This document shows positions 51,376-60,417 of a stretch of 64,000 nucleotides of DNA, in pieces. The stretch's first letter is position 1. Every line of letters begins with the position of its first letter. This DNA comes from an uncultured Eubacteriales bacterium (GTDB lineage Bacteria; Bacillota; Clostridia; Oscillospirales; Acutalibacteraceae): positions 26,129 to 90,128 of the forward strand of contig CASFBL010000010.1 of NCBI GenBank assembly GCA_949292775.1, in the 5' to 3' direction. Made by a program: the position numbers and the translations under genes. The notes beneath the pieces are model-generated. The model saw only the letters and a program-made list of their open reading frames with translations, did not search any database and was not told the origin of the DNA.

Positions 51376-52899
51376 ATGCGTAAAAAACTTCTCGCGATGA
51401 CCTTCCTGTTTGTTTTCCTGTTTTCTTGCAGCGCCTGCACGGGGCGTGCTACACAGGTGATTCAAATCCCAAACGGCCCGGAAATCCGCTTATATGGTGA
51501 TGATGTTTCTGCCTCGTTTGAAAATGATGTTTTACAAATCACAAAAGCCGATAACAGCTATATATCAGACATTACGGTAGACGGGGAGCGCGTTTGGGCT
51601 GTCAACGATAGCTGCAAAATTGACAATTACTCGTCAGAAACAGAAATTTGTGTTACTGCCGAAACACTTGCCGAAAAGCCCAATCAGGAAATTACAAGTC
51701 TTTTGCTGTCTATGTATGATACCAGCCGTAACGCTTACAGCTTAACTTGGCACAGTGAAAAACAAGATGCCTTTTCTGTCGTGTTTACTGAAACCGCAAC
51801 AGGCACAGCATATGAGGTTGCTGCATACAGCGACAAGGCTTCGGAAGATTATGTTAACCGTGCGGTCATTTATGATTTGAAAGCGGGAACAGAATATTCT
51901 TATACGATTTTCAATTCCTCCGGTGAAGCAAAATACAGTGCCGCATTTACAACAGCAGAGGAATCGCCTGAGTCTGTAACATTTTTACATATGAGTGACA
52001 CGCAGGATGAAGAATACAATGGTGCGGTTTGGGAAAAGCTGTTGGCGAACGCTCAAACACATACAGATAAAGCAGATTTCATTCTGCATACCGGCGATAT
52101 GGTGCAATACGGCAACCAAGAGGCGCTTTGGGCACAAATGTTGTCCCATGTGCGCAGCTATGTGTCAACCATGCCGCTTATGTTGGTTTCCGGCAACCAT
52201 TCTTATTGGGAAGATTACACAGACAAAACCACAGACATTGAATATAATCACACCACTGTTAAGCTTCCAGAGCAGGATACAGCCAACGGGCAGTACTATT
52301 CATTCGATTATGGTGACATTCATTTTGTCGTGCTTTCCTCTGGTGATTCGAGCAAAAAAGGTGTAGGGAAAGAGCAAGTTTCGTGGCTTGAAAGCGATCT
52401 TGCCTCTACAACTAAATCTTGGATTATTGTTTCAATTCACAATCCGTTGTATTCCCCGGGAAAATATGGCTCTTCTGAAGACAGAAATCAGGTTGCACTT
52501 GCTTTGCGTGAATCCTTGGCACCGATTTTCAACCAATATGGTGTGGATTTGGTGCTGCAGGGACACGACCATGTGTTTGCGCTGACATATCCGATGAATA
52601 CGAATAGCGAGCCTTTACAAGCCAAAACGGTTGAAGAAAACGGCTGTACTTATTTTGAAGCACCGTCAGCTCCGGTGTATTTGATGTCCGGTGCGGCCGG
52701 AAATCAAAACCGTGGCGTTGTAGACGAATACAATCCGGCGTTTTTTGCAAAAACAAATCCGCTTGAAGACAACACCGCCGGCTATTCTGTTATTACCGTT
52801 ACGAAAGAAAAACTGACAGCGACATATTACGAATATGATTATGCAAACGATAAGACGGTTTCGGAATATAGTTGGGGAATTTTAAAAGAAGCGGCGTAA
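51376..52899 (+). CDS. Exported metallophosphoesterase (purple-acid-phosphatase-like lipoprotein)
   Basis: The 507-residue protein has a signal peptide ending near two cysteines (Cys18 and Cys21), so it is probably a surface lipoprotein. A fibronectin-like domain (about 75-195) precedes a calcineurin-type catalytic domain with the metal ligands in HMSDTQD, HTGDMVQ, SGNHSYW, SIHNPLYS and QGHDHVF. This order matches purple acid phosphatase-like enzymes that cleave phosphate esters outside the cell. GGAGG lies 7 nt before the ATG at 51376. It ends at a terminator shared with the convergent DUF4091 gene. Confidence 0.87.
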   Translation: MRKKLLAMTFLFVFLFSCSACTGRATQVIQIPNGPEIRLYGDDVSASFENDVLQITKADNSYISDITVDGERVWAVNDSCKIDNYSSETEICVTAETLAEKPNQEITSLLLSMYDTSRNAYSLTWHSEKQDAFSVVFTETATGTAYEVAAYSDKASEDYVNRAVIYDLKAGTEYSYTIFNSSGEAKYSAAFTTAEESPESVTFLHMSDTQDEEYNGAVWEKLLANAQTHTDKADFILHTGDMVQYGNQEALWAQMLSHVRSYVSTMPLMLVSGNHSYWEDYTDKTTDIEYNHTTVKLPEQDTANGQYYSFDYGDIHFVVLSSGDSSKKGVGKEQVSWLESDLASTTKSWIIVSIHNPLYSPGKYGSSEDRNQVALALRESLAPIFNQYGVDLVLQGHDHVFALTYPMNTNSEPLQAKTVEENGCTYFEAPSAPVYLMSGAAGNQNRGVVDEYNPAFFAKTNPLEDNTAGYSVITVTKEKLTATYYEYDYANDKTVSEYSWGILKEAA

Positions 52900-52912
52900 A
52901 AAATGAAATATA

Positions 52913-52952
52913 AAAAGCAGTGCAGTTCTTTTTAAACTGCACTGCTTTTCTC
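52913..52952. terminator. Bidirectional terminator
   Basis: AAGCAGTGCAGT pairs with ACTGCACTGCTT around a 9-nt loop, with A and T runs on its flanks. It separates two convergent genes. Confidence 0.85.
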
Positions 52953-52960
52953 TTATTAGA

Positions 52961-54601
52961 TTAAATATTTTCAGCGATTGCACGGTTGATGCGCTCACGG
53001 GTTTCTAAAAGCCAGTCAGCACTGTGCGGATAATCCCGGAAAGTAAGCGGCTTATCAAGCCTGGATTCAAGCAACTCTATCGTATTTTTTCTGCCAAGCT
53101 TGGATTCCAAAAGCTGTAATGCCAGCATGTCCTCAAAGCCATTGTAAAATACATGCAGTCGCAGAGAATCCAGCGGTTCGCCGTTTTCACCCGGATAGAC
53201 TACAAAGCTGTCACCGGAAGAAAATCCGCCGCCTGCATCCGTGACCTTATAGGGGTCAATAAGACCTTTAGAGTACTGCCGGAAATAGAAGTTATAGCCC
53301 CAATGCAAAAAGCCGCGGACATCAAATTTATAAAGCTGCAGTCCTAAAACGCGATTTCGCTCAGACGGCATAGAGAAAAAGCGGTTAGAAACATAATGAT
53401 CTGCCTGCACACAGCAATAATAAGTCCACAACTCTTTTACTTTGCCGATGAAAGGCTCAATGTGGTCATTGGCCGGTACTGGCGTTTTGATTAAGCCTTT
53501 TGCATACAGCTTATAGTCGGAAAGCGCGTCAATAATTTTGAAATCCGGGAAGCACTCGTGAACGATTCGGCTCGCTTTTCGGTAGGAGAAAATCATTAAC
53601 CCGTTTGGTTCATCAGAAACATGAAAAAGGCATTTCTCACGAATCCCTTTTTGGTCAATATATTGGGTGAACGCCTGGGCAAACTGATACAGGAAAACAC
53701 GGTATTTCTTTCCTGCTGCGCGTGTTTTCCACCCAAAGATTTGCTGAATAGATCCGTTGACCTCTGCCACAATCTTCGGCGCATGTTTTGCACCCCATTG
53801 TGTAAAGAGATGGCTCATTTCGTAATAAGCAATTCCGCAGCGTTCGCACATTTCTATCCAGCGATCCAGTTTATCAAATCCAAAAGAATATTGATTTTTA
53901 CCGGTGACTTTTACATCAACCAACTGCACAGTCGGGCGCTCTTTGCCAACCTGTGTGTCCAAAGGGGGCGTAAACAACGGGGTCAGAACACAATTCATGC
54001 CAAATTCCTGAGCGCGCCTGAGAAAGTTTTCTGTAATGCTCCAGTATTCATCAGAAAATGCCGGAATTTTGTAATACTCCATCAAGCAGTCCGTATGAAA
54101 CCAATTCGTGTAAATCAACGTCTGTTTCGGCAACTCGGCGTCAATGACTTCAACCGTAATCGCGCAATTTGCCGCGTTGGCTTCACCCACTCGAATTTCA
54201 AATTCAATTGCATGCTTGCCGACAGGAAGCAGGGGTGTCGGAGTAATCTCACACCAAACAGTGTTTACGCCGTCATATTCTGCTGTAAATTTGTCTTCTA
54301 TCGGCCAAAGCACTTCGGGATATTCGGTTTTGCTTTTGGAAATAAAATAATCGTCTGATTTAGCAGGGGCATTTAAGCCGGCAGGAATCATGCGTACGGC
54401 AAAAAAACGGAACTGCTCTTTGAGCGCACCTGTGACAAAGAATGAAATTTCATCGCCTTTTTTTGCCTGTATAGCGACTTGAAAAGCTGCTCTTTCGTTT
54501 TTTAATATGGAAAAGCCGGTAAAAGCTTTAGAAGGCATAGGCTCGTTTGGAAAAATCTTTTCAAGTGAAGAAAAAATTTGCGCTTGTGCAGTTGTAGACA
54601 T
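52961..54601 (-). CDS. DUF4091 / GH123-like protein, cytosolic
   Basis: The 546-residue protein has an N-terminal beta-sandwich (about 1-155) and a (beta/alpha) barrel with the DUF4091 signature; the barrel belongs to the GH123-related group. An adjacent Asp-Glu pair in the LFHVSDEPNG motif fits the substrate-assisted catalytic pair of GH123 N-acetylgalactosaminidases. Later WGYNFYFRQYSKG and YNGFEDMLALQLLE are DUF4091-typical. There is no signal peptide, so it should act inside the cell. The hydrolase activity is inferred, not established. Confidence 0.75.
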   Translation of the reverse strand: MSTTAQAQIFSSLEKIFPNEPMPSKAFTGFSILKNERAAFQVAIQAKKGDEISFFVTGALKEQFRFFAVRMIPAGLNAPAKSDDYFISKSKTEYPEVLWPIEDKFTAEYDGVNTVWCEITPTPLLPVGKHAIEFEIRVGEANAANCAITVEVIDAELPKQTLIYTNWFHTDCLMEYYKIPAFSDEYWSITENFLRRAQEFGMNCVLTPLFTPPLDTQVGKERPTVQLVDVKVTGKNQYSFGFDKLDRWIEMCERCGIAYYEMSHLFTQWGAKHAPKIVAEVNGSIQQIFGWKTRAAGKKYRVFLYQFAQAFTQYIDQKGIREKCLFHVSDEPNGLMIFSYRKASRIVHECFPDFKIIDALSDYKLYAKGLIKTPVPANDHIEPFIGKVKELWTYYCCVQADHYVSNRFFSMPSERNRVLGLQLYKFDVRGFLHWGYNFYFRQYSKGLIDPYKVTDAGGGFSSGDSFVVYPGENGEPLDSLRLHVFYNGFEDMLALQLLESKLGRKNTIELLESRLDKPLTFRDYPHSADWLLETRERINRAIAENI

Positions 54602-54680
54602 GCGTTCACCTCAACTAACAATTTTAGAATATTCTACAAAAAATAATCGGATTTGTAAAGGCTTGTGTCAGATTGTATGC

Positions 54681-54709
54681 TTGTCAACTGGCAAAGAAAG
54701 TGGTAAAAT
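54681..54709 (+). promoter_or_regulatory. Promoter for typA
   Basis: TTGTCA (54681-54686), a 17-nt spacer and TAAAAT (54704-54709), about 36 nt before the TTG start. Confidence 0.65.
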
Positions 54710-54744
54710 ACCAAACTGTGAATTTATGTGTGAAGGTGAATCTT

Positions 54745-56565
54745 TTGAAGTGCAGAGAGAATTTGAGAAATATTGCAATCATCGCCCATGTTGACCATGG
54801 TAAAACCACGCTGGTGGACGAGCTGTTAAAGCAAAGCGGTATTTTCCGGCAGAATGAAGTTGTGCAGGACCGTGTTATGGACTCCAATGACTTGGAACGC
54901 GAACGCGGCATCACGATTTTATCTAAAAATACTTCCGTACACTATAACGGTGTAAAAATCAATATTGTTGACACGCCCGGTCACGCAGACTTCGGCGGCG
55001 AAGTGGAGCGTATTTTGACAATGGTTGATGGCGTGCTTCTGTTGGTTGACGCTTTCGAAGGCTGCATGCCGCAGACGCGTTTCGTTTTGCGCAAAGCACT
55101 TGCTCTCGAAAAGAAAGTAATTGTTGTTGTCAACAAAATCGATCGCCCCGGCGCAAGACCTGCTGAAGTGGTTGACGAAGTTTTGGATTTGTTTATTGAA
55201 CTGGGTGCAAATGAAGACCAAATTGATTTTCCGGTTGTTTATGCTTCTGCGCGTGATGGATATGCTTCGCTTGACCCCAATGTTCGTGAAGGGGATATGC
55301 GTCCGCTGTTTGATTCTATCCTTGAAAACATTGAATCCCCGGAAGGCGACATCGACGCACCGCTGCAGGTGCTTTTCTCGAGCCTTGACTACGATGATTA
55401 TATCGGCCGTATTGGTGTCGGTCGTGTCGAACGCGGCAGAATCAAACGCAATGAATCCGTTGTGCTTTGCAAAACCGACGGAACGCGCGAAAATGTAAAA
55501 ATCTCCCGGCTTTATCAGTTTGAGGGTTTGAAGCGTGTGGAAGTGGAAGAGGCAGCTGTCGGGGACTTAATCTGTGTTTCCGGTATTGCCGATTTGAACA
55601 TCGGCGAAACCATCTGTGACCCGGAATGCGTTGAGCCGCTGCCGTTCGTCAAAATTGATGAGCCGACCATTTCCATGAACTTTATGGTCAACGACAGTCC
55701 GTTTGCCGGTCAGGACGGTAAATATGTTACCTCCCGCAATATTCGCGACCGCCTTTTCAAAGAGGTTGAGACAAATGTGAGCATGCGCGTTGAAGAAACG
55801 GAATCTACTGACTGCTTTAAGGTTTCCGGCCGCGGCGAGTTGCACTTGTCTATCCTTATCGAAACCATGCGCCGTGAAAATTATGAATTTCAGGTTTCCC
55901 GGCCGCAGGTCATTACGAAAATGGAAAATGGACAGCTTTTAGAACCGATTGAACTGTTAATTGTTGAAGTGCCGGAGGAATATGTCGGTGCTGTTATGCA
56001 GAAAATAGGTTCAAGACGCGGTGAACTTGAAAACATGGGCACGCGAGAAGGCGGCGCAACACATTTGGAATTCAAAATTCCGGCGCGTGGTCTTATCGGT
56101 TACCGTTCCGAATTTATGACAGATACCAACGGCAATGGTATTATGAACAACCTGTTTGACGGATATGAGCCTTACAAAGGGGATATTCAAACCCGCGAAC
56201 GCGGTTCGATTATTGCCCATGAAACCGGCGAAACTTCTGCTTACGGTCTGTTTAACACCCAAGACAGAGGTCGTTTATTTGTCGGCCCCGGTGTTCCGGT
56301 GTATGAAGGCATGATCGTCGGCGAGTGCTCGAAAAATGAAGATATCGTTTGCAATGTCTGCAAGCAAAAACACTTGACAAACACCCGTGCTTCCGGTTCT
56401 GATGATGCGCTCCGTCTGGTGCCGCACACAGTCTTGAGCCTGGAACAGTCTATGGAGTTTATCAAAGATGATGAGCTTGTTGAGGTTACGCCGCATTCTA
56501 TCCGGCTTCGCAAACGCATCCTTTCCAAAGAACAAAGAATGAAGGAGCAGGCAAAAAGGAAATAA
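54745..56565 (+). CDS. typA: Translational GTPase TypA/BipA
   Basis: TypA is a ribosome-associated GTPase of stress response and 50S assembly. The 606-residue protein has the G1 motif AHVDHGKTT, the RERGITIL switch, [18 protein letters not shown] and the TypA-type C terminus with [13 protein letters not shown] and the [17 protein letters not shown] segment. The start is TTG at 54745, 5 nt after AAGGTGA; it gives an N terminus matching known TypA. The longer frame adds 24 residues that the family lacks. Confidence 0.95.
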   Translation: MKCRENLRNIAIIAHVDHGKTTLVDELLKQSGIFRQNEVVQDRVMDSNDLERERGITILSKNTSVHYNGVKINIVDTPGHADFGGEVERILTMVDGVLLLVDAFEGCMPQTRFVLRKALALEKKVIVVVNKIDRPGARPAEVVDEVLDLFIELGANEDQIDFPVVYASARDGYASLDPNVREGDMRPLFDSILENIESPEGDIDAPLQVLFSSLDYDDYIGRIGVGRVERGRIKRNESVVLCKTDGTRENVKISRLYQFEGLKRVEVEEAAVGDLICVSGIADLNIGETICDPECVEPLPFVKIDEPTISMNFMVNDSPFAGQDGKYVTSRNIRDRLFKEVETNVSMRVEETESTDCFKVSGRGELHLSILIETMRRENYEFQVSRPQVITKMENGQLLEPIELLIVEVPEEYVGAVMQKIGSRRGELENMGTREGGATHLEFKIPARGLIGYRSEFMTDTNGNGIMNNLFDGYEPYKGDIQTRERGSIIAHETGETSAYGLFNTQDRGRLFVGPGVPVYEGMIVGECSKNEDIVCNVCKQKHLTNTRASGSDDALRLVPHTVLSLEQSMEFIKDDELVEVTPHSIRLRKRILSKEQRMKEQAKRK

Positions 56566-56574
56566 GGTGAAAGC

Positions 56575-57369
56575 TTGATTATTGATTTTCATGTGCATGC
56601 TTTTCCCGATGTACTGGCAGAAAAAGCGCTGCCGCTGCTTTCCAAATGCTCGGGGGGCATAGAACCCCACTACGATGCTACAATCAACGGTTTAGAGCGC
56701 TATCTTTCAGGAAATCATGTGGATTGTGCTGTGGTGCTTAACATTGCTACAAATCCGCATCAGGAAAAAAAGGTGAACGATTTTGCCATTTCTCTGTTGG
56801 AAAAGAAAAATATAATTCCGTTTGGCAGCGTGCATCCGGACAGCCCGAATTCACTTTCTGAACTTGAGAGATTGGCAAAAGCAGGGATTCGAGGTGTAAA
56901 GTTACACCCGGATTATCAGCATTTCTTTGTTGATGATGAAAAAATGTTCCCAATCTATCAAAAAATTGCAGAACTCGGTCTGATTACCGTATTCCACGCC
57001 GGTGTAGATATTGGTTATCCGACGCCGGTACATTGCACACCTGAGCGGTTGCTTCGCGTGCTTGATTTGTTCGGCGACACACCGGTCGTTGCTGCACATT
57101 TTGGTGGTTGGTTGCTTTGGGAGAGCGTTTTGGAAGTCCTTTGCGGCACAAAAGTGTATTTGGACACGGCTTTTTCCAGCGGGAAAATGCCGCCGGATTA
57201 TGCAAAGCAAATTATTAAGGTACACGGCGCTGACAGAATTTTGCTTGGCAGCGATATGCCTTGGAGCAGCACACAAGATGAAGTACGGTTTATTCAAAGT
57301 TTAGACCTGCCGGCAGATGAAGAAATGAAAATTCTGTCAATTAACGCTAAAAGATTGCTGAATATTTAG
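56575..57369 (+). CDS. Amidohydrolase-family (TIM-barrel) metallohydrolase
   Basis: The 264-residue protein has the amidohydrolase-2 pattern: DFHVHAF (HxH), GVKLHPDY, the histidine of VFHAG, AAHFGG and the aspartate of LGSDMPW, all metal or catalytic positions. Relatives include ACMSD-like decarboxylases and lactonases. The reaction is unknown. The TTG start at 56575 follows AAGGTGA, 9 bases after typA, so they probably share a transcript. Confidence 0.82.
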   Translation: MIIDFHVHAFPDVLAEKALPLLSKCSGGIEPHYDATINGLERYLSGNHVDCAVVLNIATNPHQEKKVNDFAISLLEKKNIIPFGSVHPDSPNSLSELERLAKAGIRGVKLHPDYQHFFVDDEKMFPIYQKIAELGLITVFHAGVDIGYPTPVHCTPERLLRVLDLFGDTPVVAAHFGGWLLWESVLEVLCGTKVYLDTAFSSGKMPPDYAKQIIKVHGADRILLGSDMPWSSTQDEVRFIQSLDLPADEEMKILSINAKRLLNI

Positions 57370-57378
57370 GCGAATTTG

Positions 57379-57452
57379 CCCTCTTGACGGTTTTACTTCA
57401 AGAGGGTATACTTATACCCGGTCGCTTTAACAGACAAAAGCTTTAAAGCGAC
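57379..57452 (+). promoter_or_regulatory. Symporter promoter with three inverted repeats
   Basis: TTGACG (57384-57389), a 17-nt spacer and TATACT (57407-57412) form a strong promoter. Three inverted repeats cover it: CCCTCTTGA/TCAAGAGGG (57379-57387 with 57398-57406) over the -35 and spacer, GGGTATA/TATACCC (57404-57410 with 57413-57419) over the -10, and GTCGCTTTAA/TTAAAGCGAC (57421-57430 with 57443-57452) just downstream of the start. These look like operators or leader hairpins. No T-tract follows, so a simple terminator is unlikely. Confidence 0.65.
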
Positions 57453-57482
57453 AAACTAATAAAGCGTGCGGGTGGGAGTTTT

Positions 57483-58994
57483 TTGAAAGAGATTATCATT
57501 TGGACCACGATTGCTGTTTATATTCTCGGACTTGTTGCAGTTGGCATTGTAACCGGCAAAAAATCGAAAAATGTTGCTGATTTTACAGTCGGTGGCAGAA
57601 ACGCCGGCGCTTGGCTTTCAGCTCTGTCTTATGGAACAGCCTATTTTTCGGCGGTAATGTTTGTGGGCTACGCCGGGAAAACAGGATTAAGCTTTGGCCT
57701 TTGGGGTGTTTTTGCCGGAATCGGCAACGCCATATTTGGCTCTCTGCTTGCGTGGCTGTTGCTTGCCCGAAAAACGCGTGATGTTTCAAGCCGCCTGAAA
57801 TTAAAGACCATGCCGGAATTTTTTGAAAAACGCTACGGCAGTAAAGCAATGCGTACATTTTCGGCGATAATTATTTTTATATTTTTAGTGCCGTATTCAG
57901 CTTCCGTATACAGTGGGCTTGCAAGCGTTGCGCAGGTGCTTCTCGGTATCAACGATACGGTCTTTCTCATCATTATTGCTGTCCTTGCGATTCTTCTTAT
58001 TACCTTTGGTGGTTATCTTGTGCAGGCGCGGGCTGATTTTGTGCAGGGAATCATCATGATGGTCGGTGTTGTACTATTGTTGGTCTTCGTTGTCCGCAGT
58101 GATAAGGTCGGCGGCCTTGCCGGGCTTGCCGAATATGCGAAGACTGAGGCCGGGCTGCCCACAATGAACGGCTCACAGTGGGTTTCGCTGATGGCTACGG
58201 TTTTAATGACCAGTTTCGGCACATGGGGGCTGCCGCAAATGGTGCAAAAATATTTCGGTATTAAAAATGATGAACAGGCAAAACGCGGTATCATCATTTC
58301 TACTGTGTTTGCACTCTTGATTGCGGGTGGCGGCTATTTTATTGGTTCGCTTTGTCACCGTTATTATACTGTGGGGGTTGATATGCCGCAAGCTGACTAC
58401 ATCGTTCCGCACATGCTCGAGGATTCCAATCTTCCGAACATTCTGCTTGGTGTAATTATTGTGCTTTTGTTATCGGCTTCTGTCTCCACGCTTTGCTCTG
58501 TTACGCTTTCAGCGGGCAGCGCGTTAAGTATCGACCTTGTGAAATCTAAAATCCGCCCGAATATGAGCGACAAAAAAAGCGGCGTGCTTACCAAAATCTT
58601 CTGCATTTTGTTTATTATCCTTTCTTACTTTGTTGCAACGACCAAAACGCCGATACTTGATATGATGAGTTACTCTTGGGGGATTATTTCCGGTTCCTTC
58701 TTAGCGCCTTTTGTGCTCGCCCTGTATTGCAAGAAGCTAAACAAAATCGGCGCGTGGGCGGGTATCTTTACTGGGTTTTGTATCGCAATTATCCCGGCTG
58801 CATGCAAACTTTTGGAGCTGTGCGGCGTAACCGGTGCGTTGGTAGTAAAATTGCTTGCTCAAGGCCCTCTGTTTGCCTGCATGGCTATGGTCGCATCAAT
58901 TTTTGTCTGCCTTTTTGTCAGCGCTGTTACACAAAGAAAATCGCAAAAAGAAGTTTCTGATTTCTTCTATAATGGTGTTGTCGAAACGGAATAA
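57483..58994 (+). CDS. Sodium:solute symporter (SSS family)
   Basis: The 503-residue protein has about thirteen hydrophobic helices. Its N-terminal half follows the SSS pattern, with KKSKNVADFTVGGRNAG, LSYGTAYFSAVMFVGYAG and FEKRYGSKAMRTF, and TFGGYLVQARADFVQG further on. It should use the Na+ gradient to import an organic solute, probably an amino acid or carboxylate. The start is TTG at 57483, only four bases after GGGAG. Its proximity to the aryl-acid cluster suggests a link, but that is inference. Confidence 0.87.
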   Translation: MKEIIIWTTIAVYILGLVAVGIVTGKKSKNVADFTVGGRNAGAWLSALSYGTAYFSAVMFVGYAGKTGLSFGLWGVFAGIGNAIFGSLLAWLLLARKTRDVSSRLKLKTMPEFFEKRYGSKAMRTFSAIIIFIFLVPYSASVYSGLASVAQVLLGINDTVFLIIIAVLAILLITFGGYLVQARADFVQGIIMMVGVVLLLVFVVRSDKVGGLAGLAEYAKTEAGLPTMNGSQWVSLMATVLMTSFGTWGLPQMVQKYFGIKNDEQAKRGIIISTVFALLIAGGGYFIGSLCHRYYTVGVDMPQADYIVPHMLEDSNLPNILLGVIIVLLLSASVSTLCSVTLSAGSALSIDLVKSKIRPNMSDKKSGVLTKIFCILFIILSYFVATTKTPILDMMSYSWGIISGSFLAPFVLALYCKKLNKIGAWAGIFTGFCIAIIPAACKLLELCGVTGALVVKLLAQGPLFACMAMVASIFVCLFVSAVTQRKSQKEVSDFFYNGVVETE

Positions 58995-59006
58995 ATATGT
59001 TATACT
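58978..59006 (+). promoter_or_regulatory. Promoter for the paaK-ior cluster
   Basis: TTGTCG (58978-58983), a 17-nt spacer and TATACT (59001-59006). It overlaps the symporter's last codons. Confidence 0.55.
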
Positions 59007-59024
59007 AAATTTGTTATTTATGCT

Positions 59025-59047
59025 CAGCCGCAGTTTTTCTGCGGCTG
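59025..59047 (+). promoter_or_regulatory. Leader hairpin upstream of paaK
   Basis: A perfect 9-bp stem CAGCCGCAG/CTGCGGCTG with a five-T loop lies just after the predicted start of transcription. There is no downstream T-run, so it may be a leader structure or the 3' end of the symporter transcript rather than a full terminator. Confidence 0.55.
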
Positions 59048-59104
59048 CTCAGCTGTCTAAAATAATGGCGAAGTTTACTTCGTGAAAAACGGAAAGGGAA
59101 AATT

Positions 59105-60403
59105 ATGTTTTTTCAAAAAGATCTCGAAACCATGTCTCGCAGTAAAATTGAAGAAGTCCAGCTTGAACGGCTGAAATATACGGTTCGATACTGCTACGAA
59201 CATGTTCCGTTTTATAAGAAAAAGCTTGATGATGCCGCTGTTACGCCTGATCAAATCAAAACACTGGCCGACATTCAGCGCATTCCTCCCACAACTAAGG
59301 CGGATTTGCGCGATAACTACCCGTTCGGGTTGTTTGCCGTGCCGATGAGAGATATTGTTCGTATTCATGCTTCCTCCGGCACAACCGGCAAGCCCACAGT
59401 TGTTGGGTATACAAAACACGATTTGGATATGTGGTCTGATTGTATGGCAAGACTTTGTGCCGCCGCAGGCGCTACCGCAGATGATATTGTGCAAATTTCC
59501 TTTGGCTACGGCATGTTTACTGGCGCTTTAGGACTGCATTACGGCCTTGAAAAATTGGGTTGTACTGTTGTGCCGAATTCCAGCGGCAACACGGAAAAAG
59601 CGCTGATGTTTATGCGAGATTTCAAAACAACCGCTTTGGTTGCCACGCCGTCTTACGCATTATATATGGGCGAAACTGCAAAAACCCTCGAGTACCCGAT
59701 GTCTGATTATCATCTGCGCCTCGGGCTTCTGGGGTCGGAAGGCTGCACGCCCGAAATGCGGACTCAAATTGAAAATGTTTGGGGGCTTTTTGCGACGGAC
59801 AACTACGGCATGAGTGAGCTTATGGGTCCCGGCGTTTCCGGTGAATGCGAGGAACGCTGCGGCTTACATATCAACGAAGACTATTTTCTGCCGGAAATTG
59901 TCGACCCGGATACGCTGGATACGCTCGGCGAAGGGGAGACCGGCGAACTGTTAATTACTACACTGACCAAAGAGGGGATTCCGCTTTTGCGTTATCGCAC
60001 CCGCGATATTACGCGAATTGTGTATGAACCCTGTAAATGCGGCAGAACTTTTGCGCGCATGGATAAAATCAAGGGAAGAAGTGACGATATGCTTAAAATT
60101 CGCGGCGTCAATGTGTTCCCGTCGCAAATCGAAAGTGTTCTTATCGGCATGGAAAATGTAAGTCCCCATTACCAGTTGATTGTCCGCCGCGAAGGCTACG
60201 CGGATACGCTGGAAATTCAGGTGGAGCTTACCGACACCTCTCTGCTTGAGAGCTTTGGTAAAATTCAGGAATTGCAAAACCGCATCAAGCACAATGTGCA
60301 TACGGTGCTCGGCATTCAGTGCAAAGTCAACATTGTAGAGCCGAACACGATAGAGCGTTTTGTCGGCAAGGCAAAACGAATTGTGGATTTGAGAAATCAA
60401 TAA
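59105..60403 (+). CDS. paaK: Phenylacetate-CoA ligase
   Basis: PaaK forms arylacetyl-CoA from arylacetate, ATP and CoA. The 432-residue adenylating enzyme has the P-loop HASSGTTGKPTVVGYT (about 98-113), FGYGMFTGALGLHYG, DNYGMSELMGPG, RYRTRDI and the C-terminal RSDDMLKIRGVNVFPSQIE hinge. Length is typical. It precedes iorA by 14 bases. A close paralogue lies after iorB. Confidence 0.92.
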   Translation: MFFQKDLETMSRSKIEEVQLERLKYTVRYCYEHVPFYKKKLDDAAVTPDQIKTLADIQRIPPTTKADLRDNYPFGLFAVPMRDIVRIHASSGTTGKPTVVGYTKHDLDMWSDCMARLCAAAGATADDIVQISFGYGMFTGALGLHYGLEKLGCTVVPNSSGNTEKALMFMRDFKTTALVATPSYALYMGETAKTLEYPMSDYHLRLGLLGSEGCTPEMRTQIENVWGLFATDNYGMSELMGPGVSGECEERCGLHINEDYFLPEIVDPDTLDTLGEGETGELLITTLTKEGIPLLRYRTRDITRIVYEPCKCGRTFARMDKIKGRSDDMLKIRGVNVFPSQIESVLIGMENVSPHYQLIVRREGYADTLEIQVELTDTSLLESFGKIQELQNRIKHNVHTVLGIQCKVNIVEPNTIERFVGKAKRIVDLRNQ

Positions 60404-60417
60404 TTTGAGGTGAAAAG

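Noticed and set aside
54673-54744. Longer N terminus for typA
   Set aside because: It adds 24 residues that the family lacks and would begin inside the promoter; the TTG at 54745 has a good ribosome binding site.
57370-57482. The hairpins as ordinary terminators of the amidohydrolase gene
   Set aside because: None is followed by a T-run, and they overlap a well-formed promoter for the next gene.
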